A DNA stretch of 48,786 nucleotides from positions 1 to 48,786 of the forward strand of contig JAIOZL010000040.1 in NCBI GenBank assembly GCA_021740645.1. The letters are read 5' to 3'. How positions within the stretch are numbered: position 1 is the first letter of the stretch; every line of letters begins with the position of its first letter. The notes below the pieces were generated by a model, which saw nothing but the letters and a program-made list of their open reading frames with translations, was not told the origin of the DNA and made no database searches. The stretch comes from Bacteroidales bacterium. GTDB taxonomy: Bacteria > Bacteroidota > Bacteroidia > Bacteroidales > JAADJA01. The position numbers and the translations under genes were made by a program. Of this stretch, positions 1-8,932 are shown one piece after another.

Positions 1-86
1 CCGTAGCCGGGACGCTTCGGACAACGAAGTCTTATGTTCTGGTCTCAGTCTGATTTTCCCCGTGGCAGGTTTCTATTCTTTCTATC

Positions 87-126
87 TTTTTTCTTGATAA
101 AAAAGATACAAAAAATCAAGAAAAAA
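87..126. repeat. T-rich/A-rich inverted repeat
   Basis: TTTTTTCTTGAT (87-98) is the perfect reverse complement of ATCAAGAAAAAA (115-126), separated by 16 nt of A-rich spacer. From general familiarity this kind of sequence recurs between genes in Bacteroidota. It could act as a terminator on either strand, but no gene ends directly beside it in this window. Confidence 0.5.
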
Positions 127-412
127 CGATCCTATCCCCCCACTTGGCCAACCCACGCCCGGCGTTTTTTCGGGCCACCGCTCTTTTAAATCCTGCTAAA
201 CTTAATCCTTTAAGTGGTTTTTCCTGATCTCTGAATTTGTAATTCCTGCTCATAATGTTACTATTCTTCTTTTGTTCTACTAAAATAGTAAAATTTCAGA
301 CAAGAGTACTACTAAGCCAATACCTTACAACAGTTGGTGTGAGTTGCCACAAGTTACACTGCATTAAACTTGGGGTAGTGGGGGAATGCTAAGAAATGCA
401 CTTTTGTAAAGG

Positions 413-441
413 TCCGTAGCCGAGACGCTACGGACAACGAG
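413..441. repeat. Short hairpin repeat, second copy of the one at 1-29
   Basis: The arms TCCGTAGC and GCTACGGA form a perfect 8-bp stem around a CGAGAC loop, followed by CAACGAG. The copy at 1-29 has the same layout (CCGTAGC, CGGGAC, GCTTCGG, ACAACGA) with one stem mismatch. Two near-identical hairpins within 450 bp suggest a dispersed REP-like element. Its function is unknown. Confidence 0.6.
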
Positions 442-549
442 GGGAAGAAGGGCGCAGGTACTGAAGCTCCTTCTGCTGTTTCCCACTTAGCCAAGCTTAA
501 AATTCATTAAGTTTATAAATTTAGTTAATTTCTTAAGATGTTTTCTGCG

Positions 550-568
550 AAGCTCAAATTTTGAGCTT
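550..568. repeat. 19-bp palindrome
   Basis: AAGCTCAAA and TTTGAGCTT surround a single central T. The palindrome lies about 90 bp beyond the stop of the minus-strand T9SS protein gene. It could be a terminator-like hairpin or a protein-binding site; the sequence does not decide between them. Confidence 0.4.
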
Positions 569-660
569 GGCGCTAGCCAAATGCTCATTATGTTTAGTAA
601 CCTGCAATCTGGCCCTATTTGCTATTAGGCGCTGTTATGCCTTGTGCTTGTGTTATGTAG

Positions 661-1974
661 TTATTCGACCATGAATTTACCATGATAACAATTCCCATTT
701 TCTGTGTGAACACTGTATAAGTAAACTCCATTAGTCAAATCATTCCTTTTAATAGTAATCTGATCTTTTGTGTGTTGAATTTCAGTCCTTACCAATTCTC
801 CTTTTAGGTTATAGATCTTTAAGGTTTTATCCCCTTGTTTGGTATTATATAATTTGATTGAAGCTTTTGAATGAAAAGGATTTGGATATATAAATCCTGA
901 ATTTGCCGGATCATCAACTATTCTCTCATTTATTCCAACCGGAAGGTTAAACATAAAGACTCCACTGCTGGTGGCAAAGAACAGCTTTTCACTTTCATCC
1001 TCATTTAGTATTTCCAAGTGAACTGCAATTTGGTCCGGAGGGAGTTCCAATGAATCCATTGGTTCCCAGGTTTCTCCAAAATCTTCCGATCCATATAAAA
1101 CAAGCACATTAGGATTGAGAGAAGTGTTTACCTTGTTTCCAACAAGATAGATGAGACTATCCTCTACAGTACTAAATTTTAGATCCGAAAAGAAAAGATC
1201 CGAAGAAAAGTCAAAGGAGATGTTCCATGTATAACCTCCATCATAACTTTTTAACATGTCACCAGATGAACCAATTAGTATCTCATCAGCATTGTATATA
1301 CTTTGAAGTAGGCAGACTGTGTAATTATCCCCGAAGGAACTAGGCCCAATAAATTCCCAACTTGTTCCAAAATCCTCTGACTTCAAAAGATAAGGTTGAA
1401 AATAACCCGTTAATCCACCTGCCCAACAGTTTCCATTGGAGTAAAAATTGAAAAGGTTTATACTTGTGGAACTTGTATTATCCCATTGTCCATGAACAAG
1501 TTCCCAGCTGACTCCATTATCCTGTGATCTTGCTACACAAGAACCTGTTCGGGCAAAAATAGCACCTGTTCCGGGAGATCCTTTTTCCATTGATTTACAT
1601 CTTTTGGAGTTTATATCCACTCCAAACCCGTTTTGGAAATCATTCCAACTGTTGCCCCCATCATAAGTGATAAACAAGGAAACGGTATCATCTGGGGTTG
1701 AATTAATATTTTTACATAACAAGATGGAATCTTTACTAAAAATTATGAAATCAAATATTCGGGTCTCTTCAAATCCCATTAGTGACCAGGTTGTATCGCT
1801 GTTACCTAGTTGTTTTTTGAAAAGGCCGTTGTTGGTAGCGGCATATAGCCAACCATCATCAATTTTAAATTCATTAACAGGATTATTCAACAACCCCAGA
1901 TAAGTCCATTGTGCTTCAGCGACAATGGGTATTATTATCGAAATAATCAATACATGAATGGATGAAGTTTTCAT
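661..1974 (-). CDS. T9SS-sorted secreted protein with BNR/sialidase-like repeats
   Basis: The protein has about 437 residues from the ATG at 1974, chosen because it starts a clean signal peptide (MKTSSIHVLII, ending near AEAQ). An in-frame ATG lies 24 bases upstream. The body holds at least five repeats of the type GG-x-S/T-W (for example DGGNSW, NGVSW, FGTSW, GGYTW, FGETW). These are typical of BNR/Ycf48-like beta-propellers. The C-terminus has a type A sorting domain: a YPNPF motif, a KIYNLKGELV strand and NGVYLYSV, ending in GKFMVE. It is therefore probably exported by T9SS and bound at the cell surface or released. The ligand or substrate cannot be told. No neighbouring gene shares its strand closely, so it is likely monocistronic. 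A 14-bp imperfect inverted repeat (634-647 and 2002-2015) brackets the gene. Confidence 0.8.
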   Translation of the reverse strand: MKTSSIHVLIISIIIPIVAEAQWTYLGLLNNPVNEFKIDDGWLYAATNNGLFKKQLGNSDTTWSLMGFEETRIFDFIIFSKDSILLCKNINSTPDDTVSLFITYDGGNSWNDFQNGFGVDINSKRCKSMEKGSPGTGAIFARTGSCVARSQDNGVSWELVHGQWDNTSSTSINLFNFYSNGNCWAGGLTGYFQPYLLKSEDFGTSWEFIGPSSFGDNYTVCLLQSIYNADEILIGSSGDMLKSYDGGYTWNISFDFSSDLFFSDLKFSTVEDSLIYLVGNKVNTSLNPNVLVLYGSEDFGETWEPMDSLELPPDQIAVHLEILNEDESEKLFFATSSGVFMFNLPVGINERIVDDPANSGFIYPNPFHSKASIKLYNTKQGDKTLKIYNLKGELVRTEIQHTKDQITIKRNDLTNGVYLYSVHTENGNCYHGKFMVE

Positions 1975-2001
1975 TTTATCTCTATTTTGAAATGACAACC
2001 T

Positions 2002-2401
2002 GCATAAGGCATAACTTATATATATCGCTAAATTAACCCAATTTTTCGTCGTTTTTCTTGGTTATTAAAAGTTGCTTGTTGCAGCGTATAGGTTTAAGTG
2101 GATTTAGTTTTGTACTAGTAAAAATTAAGTTACAAATATAATAAAAAAGGATGTCAGAGAAGTCTTCTTGTTTACCATTTGGTCAACCTGAGCTGTGTGG
2201 AAGGATAGAAGGTTTTAATTTAAAGATTGCCCACCGCACACTCTTCGACGAAGCTCAGCGTGACCTAAATTTCAGACTTCTGAGACATCCTCAAAAAAAA
2301 TTGAGCCCATATACTACACAAGTGGGTTGAGTTCGATATCGAGGGTTATATCGTTGAGGACTGGGTTGTTAGTTTTTGGCTGTTAGGGTGGTTGTTTATC
2401 G
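2002..2401. other. Intergenic stretch with a long imperfect inverted repeat
   Basis: No gene is visible. GGTCAACCTGAGCT (2181-2194) matches the reverse complement of AGCTCAGCGTGACC (2252-2265) at 12 of 14 positions, giving an 85-bp imperfect inverted repeat. The right arm includes CTTCGACGAAGCTCAGCGTGA, a type of sequence that is common between genes in this phylum. An exact TAGTTTTG on the plus strand near 2106 has no gene downstream. Confidence 0.45.
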
Positions 2402-3559
2402 CTAAATTTTGTTTAAGATCTCCGCCGCTTTTTCGAGGGTGATTTCTTCTTTGGCAAAACAAAAGCGCAATACGTTATTGTCGGTATTTTTATGGTAAAA
2501 AACGGATACGGGGATGGAGGCCAGTTTAAATTCTTTGGTCAGCCGGATGGCAAAATCTACTTCCGATTCATCGGTGATGGCGCTGTAATCGAGGAGCTGA
2601 AAATAGGTGCCATATGAAGGGACGATTTTAAAGTGTGAGCCTGAAATTAGTTTTTGGAACAAATCGCGTTTTCGCTGGTAAAACTTACCCAGGTCTTCGT
2701 AATTGGTGCTATCTGTCAGAAACTCAGCAAGGGCATATTGAACGGGAGTATTGCTTGCAAACACCACAAATTGATGTACTTTTCGGAACTCTTCCATAAG
2801 GTTTTCGGGGGCCAGTACAAAACCTGTTTTCCATCCTGTAGCATGAAATGTTTTTCCAAAGGAACCAATCACGAACGATCTCTCAGCAAGGCCCGGATAC
2901 CGGCAAATGCTTTCGTGTTTGATCCCGTCAAAAATCAAGTGTTCGTAAACTTCGTCACTTAAAATAATGATTTCAGTCCCCATAGTGATCTTTTCCAGCT
3001 CTTTCATATCAGAAGCACTCAAAATGCTCCCGGTAGGATTATGGGGGGAATTAATTATGATCATCCTTGTCCGGTTGCTGATCATCTTTTTCACTTCCTC
3101 CCAGTTTACCTTATAATCAGGGAGGCTTAATTCAGAATATTTTACAATTCCGCCATGTAATTTAATGAGAGGCACATAAGCATCGTATGCGGGCTCAAAA
3201 ACGATCACCTCATCTTCTTCATTGATCACCGCGGCAATAGCAGTATGTAAAGCCTGTGTAGCCCCGGAGGTAATATTGACTTCGCGTTGAGGATTATATT
3301 TTGCTCCATACAGGGATTCCACCTTCTGGGAGATTTGCTCGGTTAGTTCGGGTACACCGGTCATGGGTGCATATTGATTATATCCTTTGGTCATGTACTT
3401 ATTGACCAGGGCAATAAGTTTTTGAGATATCTCAAAATCGGGAAATCCCTGCGAAAGATTTATCGCATTATGTTCGCGGGATAAAGCCGACATAGTGGCA
3501 AAGATGGAGGTTCCTTGTTTGGGAAGTTTCGACTTTATGGAGCCCTGAAAATTTTTCAT
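2402..3559 (-). CDS. PLP-dependent aminotransferase, methionine aminotransferase (YbdL)-like
   Basis: This 385-residue protein has the length of class I/II aminotransferases of the YbdL / kynurenine aminotransferase group. Visible features are LSQGFPDF near residue 35, NSPHNPTGS (170-178) binding the cofactor, SDEVYEH (201-207), and SFGKTFHATGWK (233-244), in which Lys236 is the expected Schiff-base lysine. The motif wording is closest to methionine aminotransferase, which uses methionine or related amino acids and a 2-oxo acid. The exact substrate is an inference. It is cytosolic, with no signal peptide. It is transcribed divergently from pgk, with its own TATTTTTG -7 element at 3591-3584 and a short leader. 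The start is the only good ATG after that element. Confidence 0.85.
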   Translation of the reverse strand: MKNFQGSIKSKLPKQGTSIFATMSALSREHNAINLSQGFPDFEISQKLIALVNKYMTKGYNQYAPMTGVPELTEQISQKVESLYGAKYNPQREVNITSGATQALHTAIAAVINEEDEVIVFEPAYDAYVPLIKLHGGIVKYSELSLPDYKVNWEEVKKMISNRTRMIIINSPHNPTGSILSASDMKELEKITMGTEIIILSDEVYEHLIFDGIKHESICRYPGLAERSFVIGSFGKTFHATGWKTGFVLAPENLMEEFRKVHQFVVFASNTPVQYALAEFLTDSTNYEDLGKFYQRKRDLFQKLISGSHFKIVPSYGTYFQLLDYSAITDESEVDFAIRLTKEFKLASIPVSVFYHKNTDNNVLRFCFAKEEITLEKAAEILNKI

Positions 3560-3583
3560 TCAAAAGATTTTGATCCTGTTTTG

Positions 3584-3591
3584 CAAAAATA
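3584..3591 (-). promoter_or_regulatory. Bacteroidota -7 promoter element of the aminotransferase gene
   Basis: On the minus strand the sequence reads TATTTTTG, an exact TAnnTTTG. It would place the transcript start about 18 nt before the ATG at 3559. No clear -33 TTTG is seen at the usual spacing. Confidence 0.45.
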
Positions 3592-3619
3592 AGGAATTAT
3601 AACGGATATTTATTTTAAG

Positions 3620-3627
3620 TATTTTTG
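3620..3627 (+). promoter_or_regulatory. Bacteroidota -7 promoter element of pgk
   Basis: TATTTTTG is an exact TAnnTTTG, about 48 bp ahead of the pgk ATG. It sits back to back with the aminotransferase promoter. No convincing -33 element is seen. Confidence 0.5.
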
Positions 3628-3675
3628 CCGTCCGAATAATTTAACGCATAGCATTCAATAAACAATCAGAATAAC

Positions 3676-4866
3676 ATGAAAAACATTGAAACGTTTAATT
3701 TCCAGGATAAAAAAGTACTGGTGAGGGTTGATTTTAATGTTCCCCTAAACGAATCATTTGAAATTACAGATAGCTCACGCATCGACGCAGCAATTCCAAC
3801 CATAAATAAAATTTTAAGCGGAGGGGGTGCTGCCATTCTGATGTCGCACCTCGGCAGGCCAAAAGAAGGGCCGGAAGATGCTTTTTCACTGAAACATCTT
3901 GTGGGCTATTTGGCAGAACAATTAAAGACAAATGTAAAATTTGCCGATGACTGCATTGGTGTTTCGGCCAAACAACTTTCTGCCGGCTTGCAAAATGGTG
4001 AAGTATTGTTATTGGAGAACCTCCGGTTTTACAAAGAAGAAACCAAAGGGGATGAAATATTTGCTGAAAAATTAGCTGCCCTTGGTGATGTATACATGAA
4101 TGATGCTTTTGGTACCGCACACCGGGCCCACGCTTCAACCGCCATCATCGCTAAATTTTTCCCTGAAAATAAATTGTTCGGGTACATTATGGAAAATGAA
4201 GTGAAGAGTATTGAAAATGTTCTTCATAATGCGAAAAAACCCTTTACTGCCATTTTAGGTGGGGCAAAAGTTTCAGGAAAAATTGAGATCATCAACAACC
4301 TACTTGATAAGGTGGATAACCTGATCGTTGGTGGAGGGATGATGTTTACCTTTATCCATGCTACCGGCGGGCATGTGGGGAAATCACTGATTGAAGACGA
4401 GCTACTTGAGCTGGCATTACACACCATTGAAGGGGCAAAAGAAAGGGGAGTCAATCTTTACCTGCCTACCGATACCATTATTGCAGATAAATTTGACAAT
4501 GCAGCCAATAAAAAACTTTCGGTGGTGGATGACATCCCGGATGACTGGATGGGATTAGATATCGGACCGGATTCCATTGCCCAATTTAAAGAGGTGATCC
4601 ATAATTCCAGAACCATATTATGGAATGGCCCTATGGGTGTATTTGAAATGGAAAACTTTGCAGCCGGCACCAAAGCCATTGCTGAAGCCGTAGCTGAGGC
4701 AACTGCAAAAGGTGCCTATTCCCTGATCGGGGGTGGCGATTCTGTGGCGGCCATCAATAAATATAATCTTAAAGATAAAGTCAGTTACGTATCAACCGGT
4801 GGTGGGGCCATGCTCGAATACATTGAAGGCAAAGAGCTTCCGGGTGTAAAGGCCATAAAAGATTAG
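3676..4866 (+). CDS. pgk: Phosphoglycerate kinase
   Basis: The 396-residue length is normal for the family. The enzyme transfers a phosphate from 1,3-bisphosphoglycerate to ADP in glycolysis and runs the reverse reaction in gluconeogenesis; it acts in the cytosol. Signatures in order are VRVDFNVP near the N-terminus, [23 protein letters not shown] (3-phosphoglycerate side), GGAKVSGKI, then in the nucleotide-binding half [15 protein letters not shown] and IGGGDS. All expected landmarks are present and uninterrupted. The ATG follows a TAnnTTTG promoter with a leader of about 40 nt. The gene ends in TAG and is followed by a hairpin shared with the convergent gene that ends at 4911, so it appears to be monocistronic. 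Confidence 0.98.
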   Translation: MKNIETFNFQDKKVLVRVDFNVPLNESFEITDSSRIDAAIPTINKILSGGGAAILMSHLGRPKEGPEDAFSLKHLVGYLAEQLKTNVKFADDCIGVSAKQLSAGLQNGEVLLLENLRFYKEETKGDEIFAEKLAALGDVYMNDAFGTAHRAHASTAIIAKFFPENKLFGYIMENEVKSIENVLHNAKKPFTAILGGAKVSGKIEIINNLLDKVDNLIVGGGMMFTFIHATGGHVGKSLIEDELLELALHTIEGAKERGVNLYLPTDTIIADKFDNAANKKLSVVDDIPDDWMGLDIGPDSIAQFKEVIHNSRTILWNGPMGVFEMENFAAGTKAIAEAVAEATAKGAYSLIGGGDSVAAINKYNLKDKVSYVSTGGGAMLEYIEGKELPGVKAIKD

Positions 4867-4868
4867 GA

Positions 4869-4904
4869 AAAACCCTTCGGGGCAATAAATCCCTGCAGGG
4901 TTTT
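4869..4904. terminator. Bidirectional terminator between pgk and the convergent secreted-protein gene
   Basis: AAAACCCT (4869-4876) pairs with AGGGTTTT (4897-4904), with a nested CCCTGCAGGG palindrome at the right arm. It lies directly after the pgk stop and ahead of the stop of the minus-strand gene at 4911. The A and T runs allow it to work on both strands. Confidence 0.6.
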
Positions 4905-4910
4905 CATTTC

Positions 4911-7814
4911 TTAAGGAATCTGGGAAGATTCTCCCCAGTTTAGCATCATCACGTCGTTTTTATCCTGGTTATTGCACTGTCCGTTCATATCTGTGTCTCC
5001 GGAATAATACCCCATTTCCCCGGCTGATGGTTTCCATGAATTATAAATATCAGCAATATTAATACTGCCATCCCCATAACCATCACCCGCAAACATTCCC
5101 CATATCCCGGGTGCCAGGTTTTTATGCCCAGCGGTTTCACCATAAACCATCGCCTGTGAAACGGTGAAGTCATAATCATAAGGCCCTGTAGAGTTGCTTA
5201 AGGGAAAATTGGACAAAATATCCACATGATTTCTATGCCTGACAACCAGGTAAACGTTATCGGTAGCACCAATAGCACCCGGTATTGGGATATCAAAGCT
5301 CCCGTCAGTATCCACAACATTTCCATTGTTCATTAGGAAAGCAGCCTGCTGAGCAACCATACAGTAATCATTTGCTGTAGAAACATCGCCATCGCTGGTG
5401 CGAAGTTCGAGTAAAACCCAATCAACAATCGATGTGCTGGGCATAACTGGAACACTTTCGGTTCCATTATAATACCAGGGGTATCCATTATAGGGTTGAT
5501 TCAGCGGGAGGAAGGGGTTAACATCCGTATTCATCGCTGTTCCATTAAATGGCCCTTCCAAAAATATTTTTGTATTAAACAGCGTAGGCGTATAATCCCA
5601 GTTAACATTATTGTTGGGGTCAAAGTCAAAACTCTCCCCGGCAAAATCTCCTGTGGCATGTTTAAAAACCACATTCCCAACTACTGACTCCCGTACTACG
5701 TTAAAAAGGCCACTCCAGGTATTGGCTGGAAATTTTGCATTAGCAACTGAAAAACCCTGGCTTGTATTTATCATAAGTAAAGTTCCACCACTTTCACCAT
5801 TCCTGAATTCACAATAATCAAAAGGATAATTGGCATCAACGAATGATCCGGATTTAATATTTACTCCAAAATCATCTATGTATTCGAAAACCGTATATTT
5901 TGCTGCTATTGTACCGCCGCTATTTACATTGAATCCATAATATCCAGCTGATGTATGGCTAACCACGGCCATATATTCAGCTGATCCGATAGACTCAAAT
6001 GTACCAAGAGAATTAATATTCACATTTTTACCATCTTCTATTTCGAGCCAGCACCAGGCATCAAGGGCAAGTTTAGCCCCACTGTTTACATTGATGTTAC
6101 CGAGAGAGGTTAGCTTGGCGGAATTCATTTGTAAAGTCCCGTAGTCTATCGTAAGGCTTTCAACCTGCAAATCGACCCCAGGGTAATTTGCACTGAAATA
6201 AACCGTATTGCCTTTGGAACCTCCTGATGTTTTATTCCCCTTGTCGATTATTAAATGGCCAAGTGTAAGGCCGTTGTTTCCCCCGCTTATTATTTGATCT
6301 GAAGTTCCTTTAAACAATATGTTTTCTTCATCTGTAAAATAAGAGGATTGAACAACGGTGATATCACCGTAAAACATGTGGTAAAGTCCGGTAGAACCAT
6401 AATCCAACCAACTGCCGTTGTTTACATTAACATCACCCAACACCTCAATATTTTCGCTAATGGCTACAGCTCCAGCCCCCGAAATATTTAAATTATAAAA
6501 GCTGAACAAGAAAGCATCCGTATTAACCCCATGATAGCCTGATGAATGATCGAAAGTAAATGTTGATGTGCCGGGAATAAATCCTGAAGTCGATGTATTA
6601 TTGTCATCCCAGGGGATTCCTGAAAAATAAATATTTGTTCCCGATACCCCGTTTGCTGAAATTTTACTACCATTAGCAATGATCACTTCCCCGTTCAAAT
6701 CCAAAGAAGAATTGGTGTTCATTTGCAAGTCGCCATCAGCCAGTTCCAGCGAGTTTGTCACTTGAATGGTATGCCCGGCTTCTGGATACATATAGTTCCC
6801 TGTTTTATTGATAATAAGTTTATAAAAAGTTTCATTGCTGCATTTCTGGTAAGATGCCCCTAAAAACTCAACGGTACTCCCCAATTCATCAAATCCACCT
6901 GTTCCCACATTGTTGATCCAGTCCCCATAAATCCTGATCCAGCCACTGTAATCACAATCAAGTATTCCGCTGTTAATATGTAAGTCGCCCATAATATTTA
7001 ACCAGCCCAGGAATCCAATTTCTATGAAGCCCGTGGTATTGATCGTAAGGTTGTTAAAATAAGATGTGAAAGAGCAGTCTAATACCGAAGAAGTGCCATT
7101 AAAAATAAAGGTTCCATTATTAAAATTAAACTCACCCGGATATCCATCAAACTGCCCATTACAAATAATATCCTGTGAAGAATTGCTTGTAAAGGTCATG
7201 CTCGGATTTATATGAATCAAATTATCAACAACAAGGGGCTGGGTTGAAGAAGTGCTGAACTCTACACCATAAGGGTTCTCAATGCTAATGGTAGAGAAAT
7301 AGGAATCAGAGGATTTGCAAATGATATTATTGGGGACAGAATAGCCAAAGAATTTCACATAACCATTGTTCATATGCACCGTCGCTCCACTCCTAAACTC
7401 CCAGTCTTTGTAAGCTACGATAAGGGCATAGGCAGTAATGTTAGCGGTGGAGCCCGAATACCATCTAAAATTCTGATGGGTATGAAGCTCACCAATACTG
7501 TTGTCCATTTTTAAGTTTCCATAAATCTCACACACCCCCCATACATGCAATATTTCATCATAAATACGTAAAGTAGCCCCGGCCAGCACAAAAAGGTTGT
7601 CACAGTCTTGATCGGTGGTGGCCACCCAACAATCATTGGGTGTTCCAGAGGGGATAAATACATCATCGGAAGAACCCGGCACGGTGCCCATATCCCAGTT
7701 GCCGCCATTGTTCCATGAATGATTAACCGCCCCAGTCCACCAGTGCGTTGCATAGGAAGTATTTAATATTAAAAGGGCAAAAGGGAGGATGAAATAAAAC
7801 GTCTTGTTTTTCAT
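4911..7814 (-). CDS. Large secreted protein with a C-terminal dockerin-like module
   Basis: From the ATG at 7814 the protein has about 967 residues. This start gives a proper signal peptide (MKNKTFYFILPFALLI, ending near SYA); an in-frame upstream ATG at 7907 would add 31 residues without signal character. After the signal comes a region rich in W, G and N (WNNGGNWDMGTVPGSSDDV), then a long beta-rich stretch with repeated asparagine- and glycine-rich strands, consistent with a parallel beta-helix or adhesin-like fold. The last 220 residues form a module containing VDWVLLELR, HRNH and calcium-loop-like segments GDGYGDGS and GDTDMNGQCNNQDKND, closely matching one in the giant protein at 43019-48786. 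No standard T9SS type A motif is seen, so the C-terminal module may itself serve sorting or binding. Its specific role is unknown. Confidence 0.75.
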   Translation of the reverse strand: MKNKTFYFILPFALLILNTSYATHWWTGAVNHSWNNGGNWDMGTVPGSSDDVFIPSGTPNDCWVATTDQDCDNLFVLAGATLRIYDEILHVWGVCEIYGNLKMDNSIGELHTHQNFRWYSGSTANITAYALIVAYKDWEFRSGATVHMNNGYVKFFGYSVPNNIICKSSDSYFSTISIENPYGVEFSTSSTQPLVVDNLIHINPSMTFTSNSSQDIICNGQFDGYPGEFNFNNGTFIFNGTSSVLDCSFTSYFNNLTINTTGFIEIGFLGWLNIMGDLHINSGILDCDYSGWIRIYGDWINNVGTGGFDELGSTVEFLGASYQKCSNETFYKLIINKTGNYMYPEAGHTIQVTNSLELADGDLQMNTNSSLDLNGEVIIANGSKISANGVSGTNIYFSGIPWDDNNTSTSGFIPGTSTFTFDHSSGYHGVNTDAFLFSFYNLNISGAGAVAISENIEVLGDVNVNNGSWLDYGSTGLYHMFYGDITVVQSSYFTDEENILFKGTSDQIISGGNNGLTLGHLIIDKGNKTSGGSKGNTVYFSANYPGVDLQVESLTIDYGTLQMNSAKLTSLGNINVNSGAKLALDAWCWLEIEDGKNVNINSLGTFESIGSAEYMAVVSHTSAGYYGFNVNSGGTIAAKYTVFEYIDDFGVNIKSGSFVDANYPFDYCEFRNGESGGTLLMINTSQGFSVANAKFPANTWSGLFNVVRESVVGNVVFKHATGDFAGESFDFDPNNNVNWDYTPTLFNTKIFLEGPFNGTAMNTDVNPFLPLNQPYNGYPWYYNGTESVPVMPSTSIVDWVLLELRTSDGDVSTANDYCMVAQQAAFLMNNGNVVDTDGSFDIPIPGAIGATDNVYLVVRHRNHVDILSNFPLSNSTGPYDYDFTVSQAMVYGETAGHKNLAPGIWGMFAGDGYGDGSINIADIYNSWKPSAGEMGYYSGDTDMNGQCNNQDKNDVMMLNWGESSQIP

Positions 7815-7837
7815 TTTTGGTTTTTTTGATAGATTGC

Positions 7838-7855
7838 GTTGTATAAAAATACAAC
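7838..7855. repeat. Perfect 7-bp inverted repeat in the leader of the gene starting at 7814
   Basis: GTTGTAT and ATACAAC surround AAAA, 24-41 bp ahead of the start codon on the minus strand. It could be an operator or leader hairpin. There is no further support. Confidence 0.3.
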
Positions 7856-7899
7856 TTTTTTTCGACCAAAAAATACCTAACAATAGAAGTGGACGTAAA

Positions 7900-7930
7900 A
7901 AGGCCATCCTAAATTCATTAAGATGGCCTT
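7900..7930 (-). terminator. Rho-independent terminator after etfA
   Basis: On the minus strand AAGGCCATC and GATGGCCTT form a perfect 9-bp stem with a 13-nt loop, followed by a run of T. It begins about 20 bp after the etfA stop. Confidence 0.75.
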
Positions 7931-7951
7931 ATTATCTTTTGATATAGATTA

Positions 7952-8926
7952 TTAATTCTCTGCTTTAAATGCTTTAACAGCATCAACTAAGGCAGGCAAC
8001 ACCTGCAAAGCATCCCCGATAACCCCATAATCTGCTGCTTCAAATATTGGAGCTTCGTTGTCCTTATTTATTGCCACAATGCATTTTGACGAACTAACAC
8101 CTGCCAGGTGCTGAATGGCTCCGGAGATACCGGCAGCAATGTATAAGTTTGGGGCGATGATCTTCCCGGTTTGTCCGGTATGTTCTTCGTGAGGCCTCCA
8201 GCCTTCATCCGACACCGGACGTGAACAAGCAGTAGCAGCGCCAAGTAATCCGGCCAGCTCTTCAATGCTTCCCCAGTTTTCGGCACCTTTCATACCACGG
8301 CCACCGGAAACTACAACTTCCGCATCATTGAGCAAGACTTTACCCGTAATTTTTTTCACGTCTTTTACTTCTGTCCTGAAGTCATTTTCAGAAAACTCAG
8401 GGCTGAAAGATTCAATATTTGCGCTTCCCCCCTTTTCTACAATTCCGAAAGAATTTTGGGATAAAGTCAATACCTTTCTGTCGGAATTCACCTGGACATT
8501 GGCAAAAGCTTTTCCGGTAAAGGCTTTTTTCTGCACAATAAAAGGATCAAGGCTGGCAGGCACCGCACTCACCCCAGCTACGAGGCCTGCTTTTAATTTT
8601 ACGGATATTCTTGGGGAGAGGGCTTTTCCTGAATTATTATTGCTCAATACAACAATCTTGACTCCCTCTTTTTCCGCCACCTGGCTAATTATGGAGCTAT
8701 ATGCACCATTAACAAGGTTATTTAATCGATCGTCTTTTACCTCAATAATTTTTGACGCTCCGTAATTTCCAAGTTTATTTAATTCATCGTTGTCCACATT
8801 TCCAATGGAAACAACGGAAACACTCAAACCTGCCTTTTCGGCAATGGCACTGGCATAGGAAACCAATTCAAAGCTAAGCTTTTTGAATTTTCCGTCCCAG
8901 TTCTCTGTATATACTAGTATTGACAT
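7952..8926 (-). CDS. etfA: Electron transfer flavoprotein alpha subunit
   Basis: This 324-residue protein pairs with EtfB to carry electrons from acyl-CoA dehydrogenases to a membrane quinone reductase. The N-terminal half has the Rossmann-like ETF fold (MSILVYTENWDGKF). The C-terminal half has the conserved FAD-binding domain, with SGGRGMKG, GAATACSRPVSDEGW, the GQTGKIIAPNLYIAAGISG signature, and INKDNEAPIFEAADYG. All are intact. It lies downstream of etfB on the same strand, separated by 118 bp that contain a heptanucleotide repeat. It is followed by a strong terminator, so it is the last gene of the ETF unit. The acyl-CoA dehydrogenase next to it and the FeS membrane protein at 13171 are its likely redox partners. 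Confidence 0.97.
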   Translation of the reverse strand: MSILVYTENWDGKFKKLSFELVSYASAIAEKAGLSVSVVSIGNVDNDELNKLGNYGASKIIEVKDDRLNNLVNGAYSSIISQVAEKEGVKIVVLSNNNSGKALSPRISVKLKAGLVAGVSAVPASLDPFIVQKKAFTGKAFANVQVNSDRKVLTLSQNSFGIVEKGGSANIESFSPEFSENDFRTEVKDVKKITGKVLLNDAEVVVSGGRGMKGAENWGSIEELAGLLGAATACSRPVSDEGWRPHEEHTGQTGKIIAPNLYIAAGISGAIQHLAGVSSSKCIVAINKDNEAPIFEAADYGVIGDALQVLPALVDAVKAFKAEN

Positions 8927-8932
8927 TTGATT

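Larger units (their letters stand above)
1..660. other. Gene-free, repeat-rich flank
   Basis: No convincing coding region is visible. The stretch holds two copies of a short hairpin repeat (1-29 and 413-441), a T-rich/A-rich inverted repeat (87-126), a short GC hairpin (GCCCG 157-161 with CGGGC 171-175) and a 19-bp palindrome (550-568). It looks like a collection of small dispersed intergenic elements downstream of the minus-strand gene that ends at 661. I see no tRNA or mobile-element gene. Confidence 0.6.

Noticed and set aside
2105..2113. Plus-strand TAGTTTTG promoter
   Set aside because: It matches the -7 pattern, but no plus-strand gene follows before the aminotransferase on the other strand.
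8265..8765. 166-codon open frame on the plus strand
   Set aside because: It lies wholly antisense to etfA, whose reading frame has all family motifs; the product resembles no known protein.
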